Positions 35,118-44,518 of a stretch of DNA of 64,000 nt are shown here, piece by piece. Position 1 is the first letter of the stretch. Every line of letters starts with the position of its first letter. Position numbers and translations under genes: made by a program. The DNA is from Sphingobium jiangsuense (lineage in GTDB: Bacteria > Pseudomonadota > Alphaproteobacteria > Sphingomonadales > Sphingomonadaceae): the NCBI RefSeq assembly GCF_014196495.1, contig NZ_JACIDT010000001.1:124001-188000 (forward strand), given 5' to 3'. The notes beneath the pieces were generated by a model that saw nothing but the letters and a program-made list of their open reading frames with translations, was not told the DNA's origin and searched no databases.

Positions 35118-36443
35118 TCAATGCCGCCGGGGGCGGAGGGGTATCAGCAGCAGCTTGTCGATCTTGCGCCCGTCCATATCGACGACCTCGAACAGCCAGC
35201 CCTGATCCTCGAAGGTTTCGCCGACTTCGGGCAGATGCTTGAAATGCCACAACGCATGGCCCGCGACCGTCGCATAGTCGCGCTCCTCATAGAGCGCGAT
35301 GCCGATGCGGTCGGCCAGCTGGTCGATCGCCATCTGGCCGGAAACGATCAGGCTGCCGTCGTCCCGCTCCACCAGATCGGGCTCGTCGTAGAGATCCGCA
35401 TCGGACGCGAAATTGCCCGCGATCGCGGACAGCAGATCGGACGGGGTGACGATGCCTTCGAAATGGCCATATTCGTCGTGCACCATCACCATCGGCACGT
35501 CGGACCGGCGCAGCACCTCCAGCGCGTCCATCGCGTCGACCTGGTCGGGCACCACCTCCACGGCGCGCATCAGCGCGCGGATGTCGATCTTCTGCCGCCG
35601 CAGCAGCGCGGACATGATGTCGCGCGCCTGCACCACGCCGATAATCTCCTCCACCGACCCCTGCCCCACCGGCAGCCGGGTATGCGGCGTTTCCAGCAGG
35701 CGCGCGCGCAGCGTGCGGGCGTCGGCGTCGGCATCGATCCAGTCGACATCGGTGCGCGGCGTCATCACCTCGCGCACCGGCCGGTCGGCGAGGCGCACCA
35801 CGCCGGAGATGATCGCCCGCTCGCTTTCCTCGATCACGCCGGATTTGCTCGCCTCCGCGACGATCAACTGCAATTCCTCCGCCGTCACCTGCGATTCCGC
35901 CTCGCGCGTGAGGCCGAGCAGGCGGAACACCAGCGCGGTCGAGCCGTCGAGCAGCCACACCACCGGCGCGGTCGCCTGCGCGAGCAAGGCCATCGGCCGG
36001 GCGACGATCATCGCCACCGTCTCGGGCGAGCGCAGCGCGAACTGCTTGGGCACCAGTTCGCCGATGATCAGCGAGGCATAGGTGGTGAGGCCGATCACCA
36101 GCGCATAGCCGAGGCTGAGCGCCACATCGTCGTCCAGCCCCAGCCGGTGCAGCCGTTCCGAAACCGGCCCGCCCAGGCTCGCGCCCGAATAGGCGCCCGC
36201 GATGATGCCGATCAGCGTGATGCCGATCTGCACCGTTGACAAAAATTTACCCGGATCCTCGGCCAGCCGCAGCGCGGCCGCCGCCCCGCCCTTCCCCGCC
36301 TTCCGCGCCGCCTGAAGCCTTGGTTTGCGCGAGGAAACCAGCGCCAGCTCGGACATGGCGAACACGCCGTTCAACGCGACAAGGGCAAGGATGATGACAA
36401 CATCCCACCAGGGGAAAGGCGACAAAGAAGTTGCTTCGATCAT
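35118..36443 (-). CDS. CNNM/CorC-type membrane protein (hemolysin family, DUF21 plus CBS)
   Basis: A 441-residue protein: an N-terminal DUF21 domain with four membrane helices (about 10-190, starting VVIILALVALNGVFAMSELA), a CBS pair (about 215-340, with VMTPRTDVDWIDADA and VMVHDEYGHFEGIVTPSDLL), and a C-terminal CorC_HlyC domain (about 355-435, with HALWHFKHLPEVGETFEDQG). Relatives are Mg2+/Co2+ efflux or Na+-coupled transporters; the name hemolysin is historical. It is divergent from the OmpA lipoprotein gene. Confidence 0.92.
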   Translation of the reverse strand: MIEATSLSPFPWWDVVIILALVALNGVFAMSELALVSSRKPRLQAARKAGKGGAAAALRLAEDPGKFLSTVQIGITLIGIIAGAYSGASLGGPVSERLHRLGLDDDVALSLGYALVIGLTTYASLIIGELVPKQFALRSPETVAMIVARPMALLAQATAPVVWLLDGSTALVFRLLGLTREAESQVTAEELQLIVAEASKSGVIEESERAIISGVVRLADRPVREVMTPRTDVDWIDADADARTLRARLLETPHTRLPVGQGSVEEIIGVVQARDIMSALLRRQKIDIRALMRAVEVVPDQVDAMDALEVLRRSDVPMVMVHDEYGHFEGIVTPSDLLSAIAGNFASDADLYDEPDLVERDDGSLIVSGQMAIDQLADRIGIALYEERDYATVAGHALWHFKHLPEVGETFEDQGWLFEVVDMDGRKIDKLLLIPLRPRRH

Positions 36444-36598
36444 GATGTGCCGGTCTTATTGCAGGGAATCTTGCGAATTCACAACAGGCAGATCAGACGA
36501 GGTTCAGTTACGGCGGTAAAAAAGGACGAAAGGAACCTCTGGCGCCGTCAAACGCTCAATTGTTCGGAACAACTCATGACATCGGAAAGGGTGCATAT

Positions 36599-37282
36599 AT
36601 GACCAGCAAAACCGGAAAGATCGGAATCGGCCTCGCCCTCGTGGCCCTGATGGCGACCAGCGCCTGCGTTACCGACCCCGAAACCGGACAGCGCAAGGTT
36701 TCCAAGGCCGCGATCGGCGGCGTCGGCGGCGCGCTGGGCGGCTATCTGCTCGGCGATCTGGTCGGCGGCAAGCGCGACCGCACCGAGAAGATCGTCGGCG
36801 CGGGCATCGGCGCGCTCGCGGGCGCGGGCGTCGGCGCCTACATGGACGCGCAGGAAAAGAAGCTGCGCGAGCAGACCGCCGGCACCGGCGTCGACGTGAT
36901 CCGCGACGGCAACGACCTGCTGCTGCGCATGCCGTCGGGCATCACCTTCGGCTTCGACAGCGCCGAGGTGCAGCCGCAGTTCCAGCCGACGCTGAATGAG
37001 GTCGCCTCCACCCTCAGCCAGTTCCCCAAGACCTATATCGACATTTACGGCCACACCGACAGCGACGGGTCGGACGCCTATAATCAGGGCCTGTCGGAGC
37101 GGCGCGCCCAGTCGGTCGCCAATTATCTGGCGATGCGCGGCGTCCAGTCCGCCCGGATGGCGACGCGCGGCTTCGGCGAGACGCAGCCGATCGCCAGCAA
37201 CACGACGGCGGAAGGCAAGGCCGCCAACCGGCGCGTCGAAATCAAGATCGTGCCCGTCACCGAAAACGACGTGAGAAGCTGA
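36599..37282 (+). CDS. OmpA-family lipoprotein (Pal/YiaD-like)
   Basis: A 227-residue lipoprotein. The lipobox is LMATSAC with C23 as the lipidated residue. A glycine-zipper segment follows (GGVGGALGGYLLGDLVGG and AGIGALAGAGVGAY, about 45-85), then an OmpA peptidoglycan-binding domain (about 115-220) with FGFDSAEVQP, YGHTDSDGSDAYNQGLSERR and NRRVEIKIVP. It links the outer membrane to peptidoglycan. ATG 36599 has aaaggg upstream. A terminator follows within ten bases of the stop. Confidence 0.94.
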   Translation: MTSKTGKIGIGLALVALMATSACVTDPETGQRKVSKAAIGGVGGALGGYLLGDLVGGKRDRTEKIVGAGIGALAGAGVGAYMDAQEKKLREQTAGTGVDVIRDGNDLLLRMPSGITFGFDSAEVQPQFQPTLNEVASTLSQFPKTYIDIYGHTDSDGSDAYNQGLSERRAQSVANYLAMRGVQSARMATRGFGETQPIASNTTAEGKAANRRVEIKIVPVTENDVRS

Positions 37283-37291
37283 TCGTCCTGC

Positions 37292-37333
37292 GGCGGCGCT
37301 CCCCAAGGCGGGGGCGCCGCCACTATCTTTTTT
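37292..37333 (+). terminator. Intrinsic terminator after the OmpA lipoprotein gene
   Basis: Perfect 8-bp stem ggcggcgc/gcgccgcc (37292-37299 with 37314-37321), extended inside by cccc/gggg pairing, followed by T6 at 37328-37333. The last T of the run is the first base of the marC stop codon on the other strand. Confidence 0.88.
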
Positions 37334-37950
37334 CAGAAGCCCGCGCTGATCCCGTCGATCACGAACTGCACGGCAAGCGCGGCCAGCAGCACGCCGAGCA
37401 GGCGGGTGATGACCGCCTCGATCTTCTGCCCCAATATCGCCATCAGCGGCCCGGCGGCCACCAGCGCGGCCAGCATCAGCAGCAGCACCGCCGCCATCGC
37501 ACCGAACACCACCAGCCGCTCCTGCACGCCCTCGGCCCGCGCCATCAGCAGCATGACCGTGGTGATGGAGCCCGGCCCGGCGATCATCGGCATCGCCATC
37601 GGAAAGACGGAGACATCCTCCACCTCCGGCGTTTCGCGAATCTTCTGCGCCCGGTCCTCGCGCCGCTGGGTGCGTTTCTCGAACACCATCTCCAGCGCGA
37701 TCATGAACAGCATGATGCCGCCCGCGATGCGGAAGCTGTACAGCTCCACCCCCAGCACACCGAGCAACTGCTTGCCCCACAGGCCGAACAGCAGCAGGAT
37801 CGCCGCCGATATCGCCACCGCGCGGATCGCCATGGAGCGGCGCTGCTGCGCCGACGCTCCGGTGGTCATGCTGGCATAGATGGGTGCGCAGCCCGGCGGG
37901 TCGATCACCACGAACAGCGTGACGAAGGCGGAGACGAACAATTCCATCAT
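37333..37950 (-). CDS. marC: MarC-family integral membrane protein
   Basis: A 205-residue MarC/UPF0056 protein with six hydrophobic helices. Signatures: FVTLFVVIDPPGCAPIYASM at the N terminus (the helix-1 DPxG motif) and FPMAMPMIAGPGSITTVMLL mid-protein (the matching half). The family has a pseudo-repeat architecture; its transport substrate is not established. The start overlaps the stop of the NTF2-like gene by four bases, so it is the third gene of the folD string. Confidence 0.93.
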   Translation of the reverse strand: MMELFVSAFVTLFVVIDPPGCAPIYASMTTGASAQQRRSMAIRAVAISAAILLLFGLWGKQLLGVLGVELYSFRIAGGIMLFMIALEMVFEKRTQRREDRAQKIRETPEVEDVSVFPMAMPMIAGPGSITTVMLLMARAEGVQERLVVFGAMAAVLLLMLAALVAAGPLMAILGQKIEAVITRLLGVLLAALAVQFVIDGISAGF

Positions 37951-38663
37951 TGCGCCGCCATCCCCCGCTGGTCGACCGCCACGTCATAGCCCGCGCCGTT
38001 CCAGACGGACAGGCGGACCTCGCGGCTGCCGTCCTTCTGCACGACATAACTCAGCATCAGGCTGCCGTCGTCGGGAATGGCCGCGTCCTTGCCCGATGGC
38101 GGGGGACTGGGCGGCGGGCCGTCCCGCCCCGGTCCGGTCGTCGGCGGCGCTCCGGCGGGCGCGCCCTTGCACCGGGCGACGCGCCCCTCCAGCGCCTCTG
38201 GCGGTTCGGGCAGAGCTTCGCCCGGCAAGCGGCTGTCGAACGCCCATTTCCAGTCGCCCTTGCGATCCCGCCGCCAGAGAGTGACGAACTCGCCCTGCGC
38301 CCCGTCCCGCCGCCGCCATGTTCCGGTGGTCGCCGCCATGCGGCCGTCGCAGGAAACGAAGGCCCTGTAGGCCTGCCAGCTCATCGCCCGCGCCGGATCG
38401 TCCTTGCGGCCCTTCAGCCAGCTTTTCGCGCTCTCCGCCTTCGGCACCAGCAACACCGCATCCTCGGCCGCCGTCGCGCGATAGGCGGCCCACAGCCCCT
38501 TTTCGGCGGCGAGGCGGTTGAAGGCGATGTCGGCGGAAAAAACGCTGCTGGGGTCGGGGAAGAAGCGGGCGCGCCCCGGCTGGCGCGCCGCCGCCGGGGC
38601 GGTGCCAGCCAGCAGCAGCCCGGTCAGGATCGGGGCCAGCGTCAGGGCCAGCCGCGCCCTCAC
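37947..38663 (-). CDS. Secreted SnoaL/NTF2-like protein
   Basis: A 238-residue protein starting at GTG 38663, which overlaps the folD stop (GTGA). A signal peptide (about 1-25, [19 protein letters not shown]) leads to an NTF2-like domain (about 30-160): [20 protein letters not shown], then [14 protein letters not shown], a [15 protein letters not shown] strand and [18 protein letters not shown], resembling DUF4440 proteins. A Pro-rich linker (PPPSPPPSG) and a short C-terminal beta segment follow. Function unknown. Its stop overlaps marC's start, so the three genes are tightly coupled. Confidence 0.78.
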   Translation of the reverse strand: MRARLALTLAPILTGLLLAGTAPAAARQPGRARFFPDPSSVFSADIAFNRLAAEKGLWAAYRATAAEDAVLLVPKAESAKSWLKGRKDDPARAMSWQAYRAFVSCDGRMAATTGTWRRRDGAQGEFVTLWRRDRKGDWKWAFDSRLPGEALPEPPEALEGRVARCKGAPAGAPPTTGPGRDGPPPSPPPSGKDAAIPDDGSLMLSYVVQKDGSREVRLSVWNGAGYDVAVDQRGMAAQ

Positions 38664-39556
38664 AGCCCTTCGGGCACCTCGATCCCGGCGCGCGCGCAGG
38701 CCGCGACCAGCGTGTTGCGCAGCAGCACCGCGATCGTCATCGGCCCGACGCCGCCCGGCACCGGGGTGATCGCGTTCACATGGCTGATCGCCTCGGACGT
38801 CGCGACGTCGCCGACGATGCGGCTCTTGCCTTCCTCGTCGGTGGAGGGAACGCGGTTGATGCCCACGTCGATCACCGTCGCGCCGGGCCTGATCCATTCG
38901 CCCTTCACCATCTCCGGCCGCCCGACCGCCGCCACCACGATATCGGCCCGGTGGACGACCGAGGCGAGGTCGCGGGTGCGGCTGTGCGCCATGGTGACGG
39001 TGCAGTTTTCCGCCAGCAGCAGCTGCGCCATCGGCTTGCCGACGATGTTGGAGCGGCCGATCACCACCGCCTCCAGCCCCGACAGGTCGCCCAGCTCGTC
39101 CTTCAGCAGCATCAGGCAGCCCAGCGGCGTGCACGGCACCAGCGCGGGCAGGCCGACGGCGAGGCGGCCGCTGTTGACGACATGGAAGCCGTCCACATCC
39201 TTTTCCGGGTTGATCGCGGCGATCACCGCCTGCTCGTCCAGATGCTTCGGGAGAGGCAGCTGCACGAGGATGCCGTCGACGCGCGGGTCGCCGTTCAGCT
39301 CCTCGATCAGTTCCAGCAGCTCGTCCTGGCCGATGGTCGCCGGGCGCTTGTATTCGAAGCTTTCCATGCCGACGGCGAGCGTCATCTTGCCCTTGTTGCG
39401 CACATAGACGGAGCTGGCCGGGTCCTCGCCCACCAGCACCACCGCAAGTCCGGGCTTGCGCCCCTGCGCGGCGGCGAAGGCCGCCACCCCTTCGGCCACC
39501 TGCTCGCGCAGCCCCGACGCGAACGCCTTTCCGTCTATCAGTTTCCCGATGGTCAT
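38660..39556 (-). CDS. folD: FolD methylenetetrahydrofolate dehydrogenase/cyclohydrolase
   Basis: A 298-residue bifunctional enzyme interconverting methylene-, methenyl- and formyl-tetrahydrofolate. Motifs: [19 protein letters not shown] with the catalytic Lys, [25 protein letters not shown], the nucleotide-binding [17 protein letters not shown], and [18 protein letters not shown]. The start overlaps the DUF167 gene stop by four bases (ATGA), and its own stop overlaps the next gene. Confidence 0.96.
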   Translation of the reverse strand: MTIGKLIDGKAFASGLREQVAEGVAAFAAAQGRKPGLAVVLVGEDPASSVYVRNKGKMTLAVGMESFEYKRPATIGQDELLELIEELNGDPRVDGILVQLPLPKHLDEQAVIAAINPEKDVDGFHVVNSGRLAVGLPALVPCTPLGCLMLLKDELGDLSGLEAVVIGRSNIVGKPMAQLLLAENCTVTMAHSRTRDLASVVHRADIVVAAVGRPEMVKGEWIRPGATVIDVGINRVPSTDEEGKSRIVGDVATSEAISHVNAITPVPGGVGPMTIAVLLRNTLVAACARAGIEVPEGL

Positions 39557-39873
39557 TCCTCAATCCAGTCCTTCATGATGGCTGCGGCGTTCCGCGCCTG
39601 TCCCTTGAGCCGCAACCGCTTTAGCCGACTGCTATCGCCGGAATCCAATAGTATGTCTTTTGCCGGGATGCGGAGCCTTTTGGCAAGCAGCCGGATCAAC
39701 GCATCATTGGCCCTGCCCTTTTCGGGCACCGCGCGCACCTGCGCCTGCAACCAGGCCGCGCCCTTTTCGTCCCGCCAGACGCCGCCCGTCCCTTCCTTCG
39801 CGCTGCGCGGGGTCAGGCGGATGGCGAGCATCAGATCATCGCCGTCGGTGCGCCAGAAGGAAGCCTCCTCCAC
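39553..39873 (-). CDS. DUF167 (YggU) family protein
   Basis: A 106-residue YggU/DUF167 protein of unknown function. Recognisable: [20 protein letters not shown], then [20 protein letters not shown] and [10 protein letters not shown], in family order. YggU typically follows yggT, as here, where yggT lies 25 bases upstream. It overlaps folD by four bases, so YggT-YggU-folD-NTF2-marC probably form one transcript. Confidence 0.9.
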   Translation of the reverse strand: MEEASFWRTDGDDLMLAIRLTPRSAKEGTGGVWRDEKGAAWLQAQVRAVPEKGRANDALIRLLAKRLRIPAKDILLDSGDSSRLKRLRLKGQARNAAAIMKDWIEE

Positions 39874-39898
39874 CGCGCCCTGCCCCTTCAGCGATTCG

Positions 39899-40192
39899 TC
39901 ACATCATCGCCCCGAACAGCGGCGGCAGCACCGCCTGTTGCAGGATGATGATGATCAGCAGCACCACCATCGGCGACAGGTCGAGCGCGCCCAGATCCGG
40001 CATGATGCGGCGGATCGGGCGATAGAGCGGCTGGGTCAGCCGGTCGAGCGCGATCCAGATCGAGCGGACAATGTCATTATAGGTGTTGATGACGTTGAAC
40101 GCGATCAGCCAGCTCATGATCGCCTGAACGATGATGATCCACCACAGCACGTTCAGCAGGATGGAAATGATCTGGTACAAAGCGAAAACCAT
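39899..40192 (-). CDS. YggT-family membrane protein
   Basis: A 97-residue protein with two membrane helices (about 2-24 and 73-93) and the central conserved part WLIAFNVINTYNDIVRSI, then LDRLTQPLYRPIRRIMPD. YggT proteins are linked with cell division or osmotic stress in some bacteria; here the role is unknown. It heads the folD string. Confidence 0.92.
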   Translation of the reverse strand: MVFALYQIISILLNVLWWIIIVQAIMSWLIAFNVINTYNDIVRSIWIALDRLTQPLYRPIRRIMPDLGALDLSPMVVLLIIIILQQAVLPPLFGAMM

Positions 40193-40306
40193 GAACTCTC
40201 CGTGCGTGACAATCAGGCGGGGCGGCGGGCGCCCGTATCGCGAAACGCCTTAGACCAGCCTGTCGGCTCCGCACAACCCCGCCGGATCGCAACAAGGCGT
40301 TGCGGA

Positions 40307-41221
40307 TCAGGCAGCGGCGGCGCGGACCAGCGTGCCCGCGCCCCGGCGGGTGAAAATTTCCAGCAGCATCGCATGCGGAACCCGCCCGTCGAGGATGACG
40401 GCGGCGTCGACGCCGTTCTCCACCGCGTGGATGCAGGTTTCCAGCTTCGGGATCATGCCGCCGGTGATCGTGCCGTCCTGCTGCAATGCGTTGATCCGCG
40501 CGGGATCGAGATCGGTCAGCAGTTGCTTGTCCTTGTCGAGCACGCCCGGCACGTCGGTCAGCAGGAAGAAACGCGACGCCTTCACCTCCGCCGCGATCGC
40601 GCCCGCCATGGTGTCGGCGTTGATGTTGTAGGTGTGCCCGTCCGCACCGATGCCCACGGGCGCGACCACCGGGATGATGCCGTCCTTCGACAGGCTGTCG
40701 AGGATGCTGCGGTCGACCGCGACCGGATCGCCGACGAAGCCCAGGTCGACATGGCGCTCTATGCCCGAATTGGGGTCGGGCTCCCGCTTGCCGCCGACCT
40801 TCTCGCACAGCACCAGCCCGCCGTCCTTGCCGGAAATGCCGACCGCGCGGCCGCCCGCGCCGGAAATCCAGCTGACGATTTCCTTGTTGATCGACCCAGC
40901 CAGCACCATCTCCGCGATCTGCGCGGTTTCCTTGTCGGTAACGCGCAGGCCGCCGACGAACTGCGATTCCACGCCCAGCCGCTTCAGCATCGCGCCGATC
41001 TGCGGCCCGCCGCCATGGACGACGATGACGTTGATGCCGACCGCCTTCATCAGCACCACATCCTCGGCGAAGTCGCGCGCGGCTTCGGGGTCGCCCATCG
41101 CATGGCCGCCATATTTGACCACGAAGGTCTTGCCCGCATAGCGCTGCATATAGGGCAGCGCCTCGACCAGCGTTTCGGCTTTGGCGAGCAGGGCGGGATC
41201 GGGTGCGTAATTCTGGGTCAT
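40307..41221 (-). CDS. argB: N-acetylglutamate kinase
   Basis: A 304-residue amino-acid kinase phosphorylating N-acetyl-L-glutamate, step two of arginine synthesis. Motifs: [12 protein letters not shown] (phosphate loop with Lys), [33 protein letters not shown] segment (here [17 protein letters not shown]), [19 protein letters not shown] and [18 protein letters not shown]. Length and order are normal. Single gene, upstream of yggT with a 114-base gap. Confidence 0.95.
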   Translation of the reverse strand: MTQNYAPDPALLAKAETLVEALPYMQRYAGKTFVVKYGGHAMGDPEAARDFAEDVVLMKAVGINVIVVHGGGPQIGAMLKRLGVESQFVGGLRVTDKETAQIAEMVLAGSINKEIVSWISGAGGRAVGISGKDGGLVLCEKVGGKREPDPNSGIERHVDLGFVGDPVAVDRSILDSLSKDGIIPVVAPVGIGADGHTYNINADTMAGAIAAEVKASRFFLLTDVPGVLDKDKQLLTDLDPARINALQQDGTITGGMIPKLETCIHAVENGVDAAVILDGRVPHAMLLEIFTRRGAGTLVRAAAA

Positions 41222-41294
41222 GAGTCGCCCCTAAAGGCAAGTCCGCGCAAAAGGCAAGCGCGTTGCGCGGACCATGCCCATGGGCGGCGCGGGA

Positions 41295-42164
41295 TCAGAA
41301 GCTGGGAACCGGCTCGGCGCCGGAATAATCGTAGAAGCCCTTGCCCGTCTTGCGGCCCAGCCAGCCCGCCTCGACCAGCTTCTTCAGCACCGGGGCGGGG
41401 CGATATTTGGGATCGCCGGTGTCGTCCACCAGCACGCGCAGAATCTCCAGGCAGGTGTCGAGGCCGATCAGGTCCGCCAGCGCCAGCGGCCCCATCGGAT
41501 GGCCCAGCCCCAGCCTCGCCCCGGTATCGATGTCGGGAATGGAGGCGACTCGCTCGCCCACCGCGAAGAAGGCCTCGTTCAGCAGGGGCAGCAGCACGCG
41601 GTTGACCGCGAAGCCGGGGCTGTCCGACGCCATGATGACCTGCTTGCCCAGTTTTTCGCCGAAGGCGCGCGCCTTGTCCGCCGTGGCGTCGCTGGTGGCG
41701 AAGCCGCGGATGATCTCCAGCAGCTGCATCAGCGGCACCGGGTTGAAGAAATGCAGGCCGATGAACCGCGCCGGATCGGGCGAGGCCCCGGCCAGCCGGG
41801 TGATCGAGATGGACGAGGTGTTGCTGGCCAGCACCGCGTCGGCCGCCAGCACCTTGCCCGCCGCCTCGAAGATGCGCAGCTTGATTTCCTCGCGCTCGGT
41901 CGCGGCCTCGATGATGAGTTGCGCACCGGCCATCGGCGCATAATCGGCCACCGGCTCGATGCGGGCGACGGCCGCATCGGCGTCGCCTTGCGCGATCTTG
42001 CCCTTCTCGACCTGCCTGCCGAGGATGCGGGCGATGCCGTCCCGGCCCGCCTGCGCCCGCGCGATGTCGATATCGGCGAGGAGCACCCGCAGCCCCGCCT
42101 GCGCCGCGACCTGGGCGATGCCCGCCCCCATCTGCCCCGCGCCGATCACGCCTATCGCTTCCAT
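41295..42164 (-). CDS. 3-hydroxybutyryl-CoA (3-hydroxyacyl-CoA) dehydrogenase
   Basis: A 289-residue NAD(P)-dependent short 3-hydroxyacyl-CoA dehydrogenase. The Rossmann motif is [18 protein letters not shown] at the N terminus; catalytic region shows [13 protein letters not shown] and [17 protein letters not shown] (His with the later Glu), and the C-terminal domain has [17 protein letters not shown] and [13 protein letters not shown]. It acts in butyrate, polyhydroxybutyrate or phenylacetate-type degradation. Single gene, 73 bases downstream of argB's start region on the same strand. Confidence 0.94.
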   Translation of the reverse strand: MEAIGVIGAGQMGAGIAQVAAQAGLRVLLADIDIARAQAGRDGIARILGRQVEKGKIAQGDADAAVARIEPVADYAPMAGAQLIIEAATEREEIKLRIFEAAGKVLAADAVLASNTSSISITRLAGASPDPARFIGLHFFNPVPLMQLLEIIRGFATSDATADKARAFGEKLGKQVIMASDSPGFAVNRVLLPLLNEAFFAVGERVASIPDIDTGARLGLGHPMGPLALADLIGLDTCLEILRVLVDDTGDPKYRPAPVLKKLVEAGWLGRKTGKGFYDYSGAEPVPSF

Positions 42165-42313
42165 GCCATGCCCCTTTTCATGCGCCGAAAATCCGGCGTC
42201 CTATCTAGGCGCTCCGCCCGCAAGGCCAAGCTCTAATTGCATCGCCGCGCGAAATTCCTATGACAGGTACGGGACCGGGATCGGGGGATCGTCCGGCAAA
42301 TGGGGGAAGACGC

Positions 42314-43396
42314 ATGACATTCGGGGGGATGTTCAGGGCTGTATCGACGATGACGGCGGCAGGGATCGGGATAGCGATCGCCGTCCCGGCGCAGGCGGCG
42401 GCGCCCGTGCCGGGGCCGATCGAAAGCTATCGCGACTGGGTGGTGGGCTGCGACAATATCGGCAGCTGCACGGCCGCCTCGCTGTTCCCGGAAAAGGAAA
42501 GCGGCGCGCAAGGCGGGATGACCGTCTATGTCCGCCGCGACGCGGGACCGGCGGCGGACCCGCGGATCGAGCTGCTGCTGCCGGAGGAGCATGACGGGCC
42601 GGTGGACCTGTTGGTCGACGGCGTCAAATTCGCCGGCGCGCAGGGCAAGGGCAACAGTGTGGCAGTCGCCCCGGCGGCGAGCGCCGAGCTGGTGAAGGGC
42701 ATGGTGCGCGGCATGGTCCTTTCCGCCTCGGCCAGGGGCCGGACGCTGGGCGCGGCGTCGCTGTCCGGCGCATCGGCGGCGCTGCGCTACATGGATGCGC
42801 AGCAGGGCCGGGCGGGCACGGTGACGGGCCTCGTCGCGAAGGGCAGGCTGCGCGCCGACGCCGTCCGCGCGGCAGGCAGCCTGCCGTCGGTCTCCCATCT
42901 GCCGGTGCCGCAGGGCCTGCCGCAGCCCTCCGCGCTCTGGCGCGAGGAGCGCGGCCGCGCGCTGGCGCTGAGCGGATGCGGCGCCGAGCAGGACCCCACG
43001 CAGGAAGCGCAGATAGCCCGCCTTTCCGAAAAGGAGGAGCTGGTGCTGATTCCCTGCGGCGCGGGGGCCTATAATTTCAGCAGCGTGCCGCTGATCGCCA
43101 CCGGGCAGGCCGGGCGCCGCGCCTTCCGGCTGGCACGGTTCGACAGCCAGCCGGGCTGGAGCGAGCCGGGCGGCCCGCCGATGCTCGTCAATGCGGGGTG
43201 GGATGCGACGCGCGCGACGCTCAGCAGCTTCGCCAAGGGGCGCGGTCTCGGCGATTGCGGATCGGCGGAAAGCTATGTGTGGGACGGCTCCGTCTTCCGC
43301 CTGGTCGAGCTGCGCCGCATGGACCAGTGCCGGGGCGCCTGGGAATGGATCACGCTCTGGCGCGCCCGGCCGGTGGCGGCGACGGGGAAGAAATAG
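42314..43396 (+). CDS. DUF1176 domain secreted protein
   Basis: A 360-residue protein with a signal peptide (about 1-32) followed by the DUF1176 domain: SYRDWVVGCDNIGSCTAASL, then a beta-rich body with VAVAPAASAELVKGMVRGM, and the end SFAKGRGLGDCGSAESYVWD then WEWITLWRARP. The family is periplasmic and uncharacterised; conserved cysteines suggest disulfides. ATG 42314 has gggggaaga upstream. It converges on the adenosyltransferase gene across a palindromic repeat. Confidence 0.85.
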   Translation: MTFGGMFRAVSTMTAAGIGIAIAVPAQAAAPVPGPIESYRDWVVGCDNIGSCTAASLFPEKESGAQGGMTVYVRRDAGPAADPRIELLLPEEHDGPVDLLVDGVKFAGAQGKGNSVAVAPAASAELVKGMVRGMVLSASARGRTLGAASLSGASAALRYMDAQQGRAGTVTGLVAKGRLRADAVRAAGSLPSVSHLPVPQGLPQPSALWREERGRALALSGCGAEQDPTQEAQIARLSEKEELVLIPCGAGAYNFSSVPLIATGQAGRRAFRLARFDSQPGWSEPGGPPMLVNAGWDATRATLSSFAKGRGLGDCGSAESYVWDGSVFRLVELRRMDQCRGAWEWITLWRARPVAATGKK

Positions 43397-43425
43397 GGCG
43401 GTGGATTGGGGCCAGAAGCGGCACG

Positions 43426-43577
43426 TTCCTCCCCGGCATGGGGAGGGGGACCGCCCGCAGGGTGGTGGAGGGGCACCATCCATCAAGCGTAACGCCCTGT
43501 CTGTCAAACCTCACATCCGGCGGCCTGTTCCCCTCCACCATGCTTCGCATGGTCCCCTCCCCCAAGGGGGAGGAATG
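43426..43577. repeat. Long inverted repeat between convergent genes
   Basis: The 201-base gap between DUF1176 and the adenosyltransferase is a palindromic element. The left end (ttcctccccggcatgggg then aggggga) and the right end (ctcccccaagggggaggaat) are inverted relatives, as are gtggtggaggggc and cccctccaccatgc further in. Copies of this type are common in sphingomonad intergenic DNA. No gene. Confidence 0.7.
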
Positions 43578-43597
43578 ACCGCCAGCATCCAAACCCG

Positions 43598-44182
43598 TCA
43601 CCCCTGCCGCGATGCTCCCGGCACCCATTTGACGTCGCCGGTGCCGCCCAGCGCGGGATCGGCGTTGACCACGCGGGCGAGCACGAACAGCAGGTCGGAC
43701 AGGCGGTTGAGATAGGCCTGCGCCTGCGGATTGATCGCCCGGTCCTGCGCGGCGGCGACGAGGCTGCGCTCGGCCCGGCGGGTGACGGCGCGGGCCAGAT
43801 GCACGGCGGCGGCCGCAGCCGATCCGCCGGGCAGGATGAAGCTGTCCAGCGGCGCCAGATCCGCGTTCAGCGCGTCGATTTCGCGCTCCAGCCGCGCTAC
43901 CTGCTCCGCGACGATGCGCAGCGCCCATTCCGGCTCCGTATCGCCCACCGGCGTCGCGATATCCGCGCCCAGATCGAACAGGTCGTTCTGGATACGGCAC
44001 AGCGCCGCCGCATGCCCGCTTTCCCCCAGCGCGACGATCGCCAGCCCGAGCGCGCTGTTCGCCTCGTCCACATCGCCGACGGCCTGCATCACCGCGTCAT
44101 GTTTCGACACCCGCGACCCGTCGACAAGCCCGGTCGTGCCCGCATCGCCCGTGCGGGTGTAGATCTTGTTCAGCTTGACCAT
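43598..44182 (-). CDS. PduO-type cob(I)alamin adenosyltransferase
   Basis: A 194-residue trimeric ATR enzyme that transfers adenosyl from ATP to cob(I)alamin, making coenzyme B12. The ATP-binding N terminus is MVKLNKIYTRTGDAGTTGLV and later conserved parts are FILPGGSAAAAAVHLARAVTRRAERSLV and YLNRLSDLLFVLARVVN. The host therefore uses B12 enzymes even though cobalamin synthesis genes are not seen here. It lies 13 bases downstream of the HIG1-like gene on the same strand. Confidence 0.95.
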   Translation of the reverse strand: MVKLNKIYTRTGDAGTTGLVDGSRVSKHDAVMQAVGDVDEANSALGLAIVALGESGHAAALCRIQNDLFDLGADIATPVGDTEPEWALRIVAEQVARLEREIDALNADLAPLDSFILPGGSAAAAAVHLARAVTRRAERSLVAAAQDRAINPQAQAYLNRLSDLLFVLARVVNADPALGGTGDVKWVPGASRQG

Positions 44183-44195
44183 CGATGCTCCCCGC

Positions 44196-44426
44196 TCAGT
44201 TGCCCTTGGCCATCAGCAGCAGCGCGATGATGAGGATCGCCAGCCCCTGGAACAGGATGCGCCCGAACATCGCCTTGTTCTGCTTCAGGCTGGACGCGCT
44301 CGGCCCGGCGGCGCCCGACCTGAGGTCGGCCTCGCTCGTCCGCAGGAAGGTGACGATACCCTTGATGAGCATGAAGAGCGTCGCGGCCATCGCCAGCAAC
44401 AGCAGGATCGTCAGAAAGACATTCAT
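44196..44426 (-). CDS. HIG1-domain twin-transmembrane small protein
   Basis: A 76-residue protein with two hydrophobic helices (about 3-27 and 58-73) joined by a soluble loop with QNKAMFGRILFQGL, matching the hypoxia-induced HIG1 domain of alphaproteobacteria and mitochondria, where relatives assist respiratory complexes. ATG 44426 is chosen because a ggatgga-type site lies upstream; 44435 is an alternative. Same strand as the adenosyltransferase, so likely co-transcribed. Confidence 0.82.
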   Translation of the reverse strand: MNVFLTILLLLAMAATLFMLIKGIVTFLRTSEADLRSGAAGPSASSLKQNKAMFGRILFQGLAILIIALLLMAKGN

Positions 44427-44518
44427 GGATTCCATCCCGAAAAATATGCCAGCCCCGGCCGGACCACGGATAATGAAGACGCCGGACTCCTGCCCGGTCG
44501 ATATAAGCGGGGCGAAGT

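Noticed and set aside
35055..36239. A 394-residue plus-strand frame opposite the CNNM/CorC gene
   Set aside because: Histidine/Arg-rich antisense translation of a well-defined DUF21/CBS protein; not a gene.
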